The position numbers and the translations under genes are program-made. This document shows, piece after piece, positions 50,027-56,266 of a stretch of DNA of 56,266 bases. Numbering within the stretch: position 1 is the stretch's first letter; each line of letters opens with the position of its first letter. The stretch is from Phycisphaerae bacterium (GTDB lineage Bacteria; Planctomycetota; Phycisphaerae; UBA1845). A model generated the notes under the pieces. That model made no database searches and was not told where the DNA came from. It saw nothing but the letters and a program-made list of their open reading frames with translations. The stretch covers positions 1 through 56,266 of the forward strand of contig JABWBH010000031.1 in assembly GCA_013360585.1 (NCBI GenBank), given 5' to 3'.

Positions 50027-50765
50027 GGCGATCCTCCTCCGGAACCCGCGCACCGCCCGCCCCCCGGGGTTTCGAAGCCGCCGGGACGCGCGCCTGCGAG
50101 AACGCCTGCCTGCGCACCCGAGAATCGGGCGCAACGCGGACGGCGATCTGCGCACGCGGCTCCAACCTGATTTCTTGGTTCAAGGGGATCACGAGGCGCG
50201 CGACGTGCGCGGTTCGGAGGATCGCCCTTTCAACCGCCGACGGGGTTAGCTGACGGGCTGGACCTTGAAAGTGGTCCGGACCGCCGGTCGCCCGGCGTCC
50301 TGCGCCCCCTCCCGCGTTACCGCGGGAATCTGGTTCCCCCGCTCCGACACGCAAAGGCGCGCCGGATTAGGCTGCTTGAGTGGATTATCGACGGCGGACA
50401 GTGGAAGTCAAGAAACGCTCGGGCGGTTCGTGGGCGCCGATTCTTTTCGGTCTGAACGCCAGCAAGGACGGTATGATTGCCCCGCTCAACAATCGCCCCC
50501 TCGTCGTCGGCGCGGATCACAACCCCGCTCACCAGAACCGCCGCCGCCGTGGTGAACGTGATGCATGACGCAACGGCGACGGACATCGAGGTTCTTTCAC
50601 GAGTTGAAGGGGGCCGCTGCCGGATCCGATGTTCGAGTGCGCCTCGACGCCGGGATCCGGGGAACATGGGGAAGGCGCTCGGATTCTCCCGGAGCGTCGC
50701 CGCCGTGGTAGATTAGCCGCCTGGGCTGTCTTTCGGCGAGGCAAGCCCCACGGAGTCTGCAATCA
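50027..50765. other. 739-bp gene-poor region
   Basis: No gene with recognisable family. A short palindrome GGACC-TTGAAAGT-GGTCC lies at 50259-50278. The one weak candidate gene within it is given as a separate entry. The rest shows no repeat, promoter or RNA that I can identify. Confidence 0.4.
50317..50586 (-). CDS. possible small secreted or membrane peptide
   Basis: An 89-codon frame from ATG 50586. Residues 3-24 (VAVASCITFTTAAAVLVSGVV) are hydrophobic enough for a membrane helix or signal peptide, followed by a polar, partly basic tail. There is no good ribosome-binding site and no family resemblance. It lies in an intergenic region and could be chance. Confidence 0.2.
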   Translation of the reverse strand: MSVAVASCITFTTAAAVLVSGVVIRADDEGAIVERGNHTVLAGVQTEKNRRPRTARAFLDFHCPPSIIHSSSLIRRAFACRSGGTRFPR

Positions 50766-52505
50766 ATGAAAGTCGTCGTTATTGTCGCGGTCTACCTTCT
50801 TGGGTTCGTACGACAGGAACCTCCCGCCCACCTCATTGTGGTCAACGCCCGCATCTGGACCGGCGTCCCCGGGCAGGCGGACGCGGAGGCGCTGGCGGTG
50901 CGCGAGGGGCGTCTCGTGGCCGTCGGTCGCAGCGCGGACGTGCGCAAGCTCGCCGACAAAGGCACGAAGATCATCGATGCCGGAGGCCGCCGCGTCATCC
51001 CCGGACTGACCGACGCGCATACACACATCATCAGCGGCGGGATTTCCCTGGCGCGGCTGAGTCTGCGCGAGGTGCCGGACAAAGCCGCGTTCATCCGCGC
51101 CGTCGGCGACGACGCGGCGGAGAAACCGCGCGGACAGTGGGTGCTCGGCGGGCGATGGAGCGTCGAGAGCTGGAAGAACCCCGAACCGCCCACCCGGCAC
51201 TGGCTTGACCCCGTCACCGGACACACGCCGGTCTTTCTGGAACGGATGGACGGGCATCAGGCGCTGGTCAACACCGCGGCGCTGCGCATCGCGGGGATCG
51301 ACGTTCACGGTCCGCCCGATCCGAAAGGCGGCGAAATCGAGCGCGACCCGACTACCGGCGAGCCGACCGGCATCCTCAAGGATGCGGCGATGGACCTCGT
51401 CTCGAAGCATATCCCCGAACCCGACGAGGACGCGCTCTACGCGGCGCTCCTGCGGGCGATGAAGCACCTCAACGCCCTCGGCATCACCTCCGTCCACGAC
51501 ATGTCCGACCCGGCGCATCTGCCGGTGTTCGCCCGCGCCCATCGCGAGGGGTCGCTCACGGTTCGCATTCACAGTTTCCTCAGCACGTCCGACTGGGACG
51601 CCAACATCGCAAAGGTCCGGGAGTCCCCGATCCGCGACGACCTCTGTCGCGTGGCCGGGTTCAAAGGATACATGGACGGCTCGCTCGGCAGCCGCAACGC
51701 CTTCATGCGCGAGCCTTTCGCCGACGCCGCGCCGGGCGCGAAGTATCCGCGCGGGCAGTTGACCGACTTCGCCGATCCGCCCGCTGAATTCCAACAGATC
51801 GTCGCTCGCGCCGACGCCGCCGGGCTGCAACTGGCCGTCCACGCCATCGGGGATGAAGCGAATCACCTGCTGCTCGACGCTTATGAGAAGGCTCGCTCTG
51901 ATGACGCCGAAGGGAGCAACAAGGGCGGGCGCACGGCCGCCGATCGGGAAGTCGCCGGACGTATTGCGGATCACAAGGCCGTCCGCCACCGCATCGAGCA
52001 CGCGCAGCACCTTTTATTGGAAGACATTCCGCGCTTCGCCGCGCTCGGCGTCGTCGCGTCCATGCAGCCTTACCACAAATCTGACGACGGCCGCTACGCC
52101 GAGAAAGCCCTCGGCGCCGCCCGATTGCCCGGTTCATACGCCTTCCGCCGACTCCTGGATGCCGGCGCGATCGTCGCATTCGGCAGCGACTGGCCGGTGG
52201 TGACCGCCGATCCCTTCGCAGGCATCGACGCCGCGGTGAACTCCCGCACGCTCGCCGGTGACGCCTGGCAGCGCGACAACGCGATCACCGTGGCCGACGC
52301 CCTCGCCTGCTACACCCGCCACGCCGCCCTCGCCGCACACGCCGAATCGCGCCTTGGCACGTTGGAGCCGGGGAAACTCGCCGATTTCGTGATCCTCACC
52401 GAAGACGTGCTCAATATCCCCCAAGAGCGCATTGCCGCGATCAGGGCGTACAAGACTTTCATGAACGGGAACGATGTGGGAGCCGCATTAACAAAACAAA
52501 AATGA
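50766..52505 (+). CDS. amidohydrolase-3 family metal-dependent hydrolase
   Basis: A 579-residue protein with a hydrophobic N-terminus (about 2-14) that may be a signal peptide. The metal HxH motif is DAHTH with H85 and H87, followed by the family GGRWSVESW segment and MDGHQALVNTAAL, a carboxylated-lysine-region phrase FKGYMDGSLGSRNA, HAIGDEAN, HRIEHAQHL, and FGSDWPV with the catalytic Asp. It resembles YtcJ-like exported amidohydrolases that hydrolyse amides or related bonds; substrate unknown. It is followed by a promoter-like sequence for the RHS gene. The ribosome-binding site is weak. Confidence 0.92.
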   Translation: MKVVVIVAVYLLGFVRQEPPAHLIVVNARIWTGVPGQADAEALAVREGRLVAVGRSADVRKLADKGTKIIDAGGRRVIPGLTDAHTHIISGGISLARLSLREVPDKAAFIRAVGDDAAEKPRGQWVLGGRWSVESWKNPEPPTRHWLDPVTGHTPVFLERMDGHQALVNTAALRIAGIDVHGPPDPKGGEIERDPTTGEPTGILKDAAMDLVSKHIPEPDEDALYAALLRAMKHLNALGITSVHDMSDPAHLPVFARAHREGSLTVRIHSFLSTSDWDANIAKVRESPIRDDLCRVAGFKGYMDGSLGSRNAFMREPFADAAPGAKYPRGQLTDFADPPAEFQQIVARADAAGLQLAVHAIGDEANHLLLDAYEKARSDDAEGSNKGGRTAADREVAGRIADHKAVRHRIEHAQHLLLEDIPRFAALGVVASMQPYHKSDDGRYAEKALGAARLPGSYAFRRLLDAGAIVAFGSDWPVVTADPFAGIDAAVNSRTLAGDAWQRDNAITVADALACYTRHAALAAHAESRLGTLEPGKLADFVILTEDVLNIPQERIAAIRAYKTFMNGNDVGAALTKQK

Positions 52506-52523
52506 AATTCCCATAAAATTCGC

Positions 52524-52552
52524 TTGACCGACATCCGGACGCCGCGTATGTT
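52524..52552 (+). promoter_or_regulatory. sigma-70-like promoter of the RHS gene
   Basis: TTGACC (52524-52529) and TATGTT (52547-52552) are spaced by exactly 17 bp and lie 69 bp before the RHS start codon. AGGAGAAAG precedes that start at proper distance. It also follows directly on the amidohydrolase stop, so the RHS gene probably has its own transcript. Confidence 0.55.
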
Positions 52553-52620
52553 GGGCGGCAGTTGGGTTTTCCTGGGCCACTCGGGTCCTTTCTCGTAGTA
52601 CGTTTGCCAGGAGAAAGCCA

Positions 52621-55600
52621 ATGTCCCGTGCCAGCGCAGGTTCCGTCGTTCCCGCGTTCTTCCGTTCCGTCCTTCGTCGTCGCAACCTTCGCCGCATGCG
52701 CAGATTAGGCGCGGCCTGCATGGCCGTGCTCACCGCGCTGGGCGTCGGCTTGCAGCAGACGCAGGCGGATTTTTTCATCATGCATCGGATCGTTCACGGT
52801 CCCCTGCCGACCCGGCAGTACATCCCGGTCGACGGGGAGTGGACCGACTACGCCGCGGAGTGGGGGAAACGGTTCGTGAATTCCTTCACAAACTGGGCCG
52901 ACCGCCGGTTCTCCAGTTCCTCCCCGCCGGACCCGGCCGCGGTCACCGGGGCGCCCTGGCCGTGGCAGGCGTATGACCCCGTTGGGCCGTGGAGCGTGGT
53001 CAATCTCGCCAACGGCAACCTGCACACGGTCATCCCGATCGCGGCCTGGCCGGGGGTGCAGTTCAACCTGTATCACAACAGCCTGGGGTCGCACGAGCTG
53101 GCGTCGCTTGGCGGGCGCGGCTGGCTGCACAGCTACTCCGCGCACCTGGACATCGACGGCGACGACGTGATCTACATCGCCGACGACGGGCGGGAGGTTC
53201 CGTTCACGCTGGTCAGCGGCGAAGACGAGAACGAGGTCTACCGGATGAAGATCGAGCTGGTGGACGACGATCCGGACTACTATGTCGTGACCGACGCCGC
53301 GCAGAACACGATGACGTTTAACCTCAGCGGCGTCCTTCAGGAGCTCGCCGACGCCAGCGGCAACACGACGACGCTGGTTTACGACACGGGGCGGCTCAGC
53401 ACGATTACCGATCAGGTGGGGCGGGCGATCACGTTGACCTACGACAACCAGAGCCCCAAACGGCTGATCATGATCGAGATTCCGCCGATGCTGAATCGAT
53501 CCGAGGAGGATTCCGGGGGCGAAGATGACGACATCGAGCGCATTGCAGAACTGACTTACGGATCGCAGAGTTCGGATGATTTTCTTCAGCGCGTCTACTC
53601 GATGCGACGGGAGACGTGTCTGAAAGTTGAGAATGAGTACCCGCTGTTCTGGGTCGAGATCGAGTACGAGGCCACGTCCAGCCGGATTGAGTGGATCACG
53701 GATTACGGCGACGGGGGCAGCGACGGGACGAACGACCACCACACGTGGAATTTCGAGTACTATAACTCCGGCGGCGGCCACCGCTTTCAAGAGGTCACGA
53801 ACCCGGCTGTTTACGACTTCGATGCGGATGATGAGGTGGCCACGACTCGCGCGTACGCCTACGGAACGCCCGCCGGCGGCGAAGTCACGACGACCGTCAC
53901 CGACGAACGCGAGAACGACTGGGTGTACACGTTCGACGACCCGGCCGGGCGGTTGCTGTCGCTGGAGGATCCGCTCTCCCGCATGTTGGCCCAGATCACG
54001 TGGACGGACCTGAACCGTCCGGCGTCGATCATCAACGTCCTGGGCGGCGAGACCACGTTCGATTACACGTTCAACATGGACGGCAGCGAGACGATCGAAG
54101 TCCTCGGACCGCAGAACGAAGACCCGGTCATCATCGACCTCGACGAACTGAACCGCCTGACCCAGATCACCGACCCGTTCGAACAGGTCACGGCGTTCGC
54201 CTATGACGATGCAGCAAACCCGACTCGCATGACGGAGATGAACGGTCCAGGGGACGCGAACACCGCGAATTTCTGTTGGACGCGCCTGGATAACGGCAAG
54301 CTCGACCCTGACCCGCTTGGAGGGCTACCCAAGGCCACGGCCTCGCCGACAAATACCACCCAGGGATTCTTCTATGACGGGTTCGGAAATCTTCGGGGAT
54401 GGGAGCAGCCCGCCAACACCGAGGCAGACGTGTGCAGCAACATCCCGCTGCGAGAGTCTGGCGGCGGGTTGGACAACGCCGGCTGCTGCAACGACTCCCG
54501 CGCGTATTTGCACAATTCAACCGGCGAAAGGCTTGCTTCCGGAGCGGCCGCCGGTTCCTGTTGCGATACGGGATATGATCCCGGTACGGGATGTCCTCGA
54601 CAATCCGGAAATTGCGCCGTAACCGGTTGCGGAACCGGCCGCGATGGTTCTGGGAATCCGAATAGGAGCTTCTGCACACACTCCGCATGTAGCGAATTCA
54701 ACCCGCCGGGATCCAGCCCCACGCCACGCGGCGGCGAGGAAGACACCACCTGTGATTCGCAATTCCTCGCGAATCCTCCCATCGTGCATGACGCCAATAA
54801 TCGGCTGGTCAGCGTGAGTAAAGCAGAGGGCGGCAGCCGGGAGCAGATCGGCTACGAGCTTGCGTACGACGCCCGAGGCCGACTGACGTCCTACGACGTT
54901 GAAGCCGAGAACGACTTCGACGATTATTACAACGGCGTCAACGACTTCCATCTCGCGCCGAACTACTCCACGCTGTCGGAGTACTCCGACACGACGGGAG
55001 GATTCCGCGAAACATACACACGAATCAATGCCGACGAGGCCACCGAGCGAACGATAGAGACGACTTACGAGACCGACGAGGCTGGGCGGATCACCTCCGT
55101 GGACCGCGACGGCGTCGTCACGCAGTATACGTACAGCGACAACGGCAGTCCGGCGGTGCCTAACATCACGGTCATACACGACGACGGGGCCCGCTCGCTT
55201 TACTACCTCAACGACGCCGGGGAGTTGTGCAAGATCGTGCATCAGCGGCCGAGCGGGCCGGGGGACAGTCCGATGGATGTCGTCGCCTCGTTCGAGGTCA
55301 TCTCCCGGGACGACAACCGGCGTATCACCGAGATCGAGGAGAACTTTCTCGATCCTGGTGCGGCGGATGATTACCGGACGGAGCGGGTGACCTTCACCTA
55401 TGGCGACGGCGATCTGGATGCCGGGCACCTGGACACGGACAGCGCGACGGAGGTTGAGCATGACAAGGTTTACTGGGACTTCCTGGCCGATCTGAACAGC
55501 GGGCTGCCGCTGGCGTCTTCGGATCCGAACCGCCTGGTGCGGGAGCATCGCACGCTGATCGACGAGGGGTATTCCGGCGCTGACGCCGTGACGTATGACA

Positions 55601-56266
55601 AGCGGTACTACTACGATCCAAACGGGAACCGGCTGGCCGTGGTGGAGGTGGACCCGGAGGATGAGGAGGTTTTGCGGTCGGTCGCGCGGTATAATTACGC
55701 CTACGAGGGGGTGCTGGACGGCGACGGGGAAGACCGGCCTCCGGGCGTGCCGGATGTCGTCAACAGCCCGCAGTGGATGGACTACGCCGCGCACGGGCGG
55801 GACCAGCTTTTGAGCACGCAGACGCTCTACTTCGAGGGCGACGAGTACAACACGCTGGACCGCGTGGCGGTGGAGACGTTCGAGTACGCCGGGTACGGCA
55901 CGCCGGGCGCCTTTTACGTTGCAGCGCACATGCTCTACCGCCAGCGGACGACGTATCGGTGGGACGCGAAGCTGGGCAAGGGTGGGCGGTGGTGGACGCA
56001 GATCGTGAAGAACACCCGGTACGAATACGACAGCTTTTCGAACCCCGACCGCCTTCAGAAGCAGGAATATTCGTACACCGTCTACGACGTGCCGGAGGAG
56101 GAGCTGCCGCTCGGCGACGTGCTGCACGAGGGGGCGATCGGGGAATTCTCCGGGTATGATGAGCTGCTGGGCCGGCGGATCGCCACGTGGCGGTGCGAGG
56201 CGGTGGACTCGACGGTGATCGACTGGGGGCCGAGCGGGGGGGATTGCAAAGACGAGACGGAGTGCA
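52621..56266 (+). CDS. giant RHS/YD-repeat secreted protein, 3' end beyond window
   Basis: An open frame of more than 1215 codons that has no stop before the window ends. The N-terminus has basic residues and a hydrophobic segment (about 30-47), then QADFF, a possible signal peptide. Residues 120-150 (WSVVNLANGNLHTVIPI) are the usual entry to an RHS barrel, followed by many YD-type phrases: LVYDTGRLSTITD, LTYDNQ, FAYDDAANPTRM, LAYDARGRLTSYD, YYYDPNGNRLAVV. Such proteins form a large beta shell that encloses a C-terminal toxin or enzyme; that part lies outside the window. Residues 605-711 are a cysteine-rich insertion with 11 cysteines. It is the last gene here. Confidence 0.9.
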   Translation, partial: MSRASAGSVVPAFFRSVLRRRNLRRMRRLGAACMAVLTALGVGLQQTQADFFIMHRIVHGPLPTRQYIPVDGEWTDYAAEWGKRFVNSFTNWADRRFSSSSPPDPAAVTGAPWPWQAYDPVGPWSVVNLANGNLHTVIPIAAWPGVQFNLYHNSLGSHELASLGGRGWLHSYSAHLDIDGDDVIYIADDGREVPFTLVSGEDENEVYRMKIELVDDDPDYYVVTDAAQNTMTFNLSGVLQELADASGNTTTLVYDTGRLSTITDQVGRAITLTYDNQSPKRLIMIEIPPMLNRSEEDSGGEDDDIERIAELTYGSQSSDDFLQRVYSMRRETCLKVENEYPLFWVEIEYEATSSRIEWITDYGDGGSDGTNDHHTWNFEYYNSGGGHRFQEVTNPAVYDFDADDEVATTRAYAYGTPAGGEVTTTVTDERENDWVYTFDDPAGRLLSLEDPLSRMLAQITWTDLNRPASIINVLGGETTFDYTFNMDGSETIEVLGPQNEDPVIIDLDELNRLTQITDPFEQVTAFAYDDAANPTRMTEMNGPGDANTANFCWTRLDNGKLDPDPLGGLPKATASPTNTTQGFFYDGFGNLRGWEQPANTEADVCSNIPLRESGGGLDNAGCCNDSRAYLHNSTGERLASGAAAGSCCDTGYDPGTGCPRQSGNCAVTGCGTGRDGSGNPNRSFCTHSACSEFNPPGSSPTPRGGEEDTTCDSQFLANPPIVHDANNRLVSVSKAEGGSREQIGYELAYDARGRLTSYDVEAENDFDDYYNGVNDFHLAPNYSTLSEYSDTTGGFRETYTRINADEATERTIETTYETDEAGRITSVDRDGVVTQYTYSDNGSPAVPNITVIHDDGARSLYYLNDAGELCKIVHQRPSGPGDSPMDVVASFEVISRDDNRRITEIEENFLDPGAADDYRTERVTFTYGDGDLDAGHLDTDSATEVEHDKVYWDFLADLNSGLPLASSDPNRLVREHRTLIDEGYSGADAVTYDKRYYYDPNGNRLAVVEVDPEDEEVLRSVARYNYAYEGVLDGDGEDRPPGVPDVVNSPQWMDYAAHGRDQLLSTQTLYFEGDEYNTLDRVAVETFEYAGYGTPGAFYVAAHMLYRQRTTYRWDAKLGKGGRWWTQIVKNTRYEYDSFSNPDRLQKQEYSYTVYDVPEEELPLGDVLHEGAIGEFSGYDELLGRRIATWRCEAVDSTVIDWGPSGGDCKDETEC

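Noticed and set aside
50380-50568. Small plus-strand frame in the gene-poor region
   Set aside because: No ribosome-binding site, no recognisable composition; overlaps another weak candidate.

Overview
The window is GC-rich bacterial DNA with the marks of a planctomycete, probably a Phycisphaerae-like member of Planctomycetota. These marks are: an ECF sigma factor translationally coupled to a Ser/Thr kinase with TPR repeats; Tat-exported Gfo/Idh/MocA and class V PLP enzymes; a very large signal peptidase I with a zinc ribbon; long secreted proteins without known catalytic domains; and an outer-membrane biogenesis set (LptB, an LptE-like lipoprotein, a BamD-like TPR protein). The lineage call is inferred from gene content only. 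I saw no rRNA, tRNA or CRISPR array.

Layout. 1-5300: a secreted protein, a small membrane protein, a HAD phosphatase and a 3-hydroxyanthranilate dioxygenase, separated by copies of a ~100 bp interspersed repeat with inverted-repeat ends. 5190-8700: an accessory island. It holds 30-bp tandem repeats, then a fragment resembling the N-terminus of a large Eco57I-type methylase, a candidate restriction endonuclease, a DNA methyltransferase, and a fragment resembling the C-terminus of the same kind of large methylase. 9100-13110: DinB-like protein, DUF6941-like protein, sucC without sucD, a vestigial ATPase fragment, and a halogenase-like flavoprotein. 13175-16530: sigma factor and kinase operon (minus). 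16713-24761: secreted protein, enolase, Tat-exported oxidoreductase, UppP, lipoprotein. 24905-26725: cysteine dioxygenase followed by a YeiH-type putative sulfur-oxyanion exporter. 26823-34903: coiled-coil membrane protein, BamD-like/LptE/FtsH run, MauE/DoxX plus rhodanese pair, LptB. 35205-42957: signal peptidase I, two class V aminotransferase-fold enzymes, a sugar aminotransferase, a methyltransferase and a glycosyltransferase. 43009-52505: FabI, Mrp, endonuclease IV, two adjacent miniature elements, CysRS, a TrkH/KtrB potassium channel subunit and an amidohydrolase. 52621 to the end: a giant RHS/YD-repeat protein that runs off the window.

Most genes are housekeeping or envelope genes in short units of one to three. 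The parts that look least ordinary are the nested restriction-modification island, three families of short non-coding repeats (a ~100 bp element in four copies, a 207 bp element with 17-bp perfect inverted ends, and a REP-like palindrome in three copies), the signal peptidase with its insertions, and the cysteine-rich island inside the RHS protein. All start codons are chosen from ribosome-binding sites and family alignment by eye; no database search was possible.
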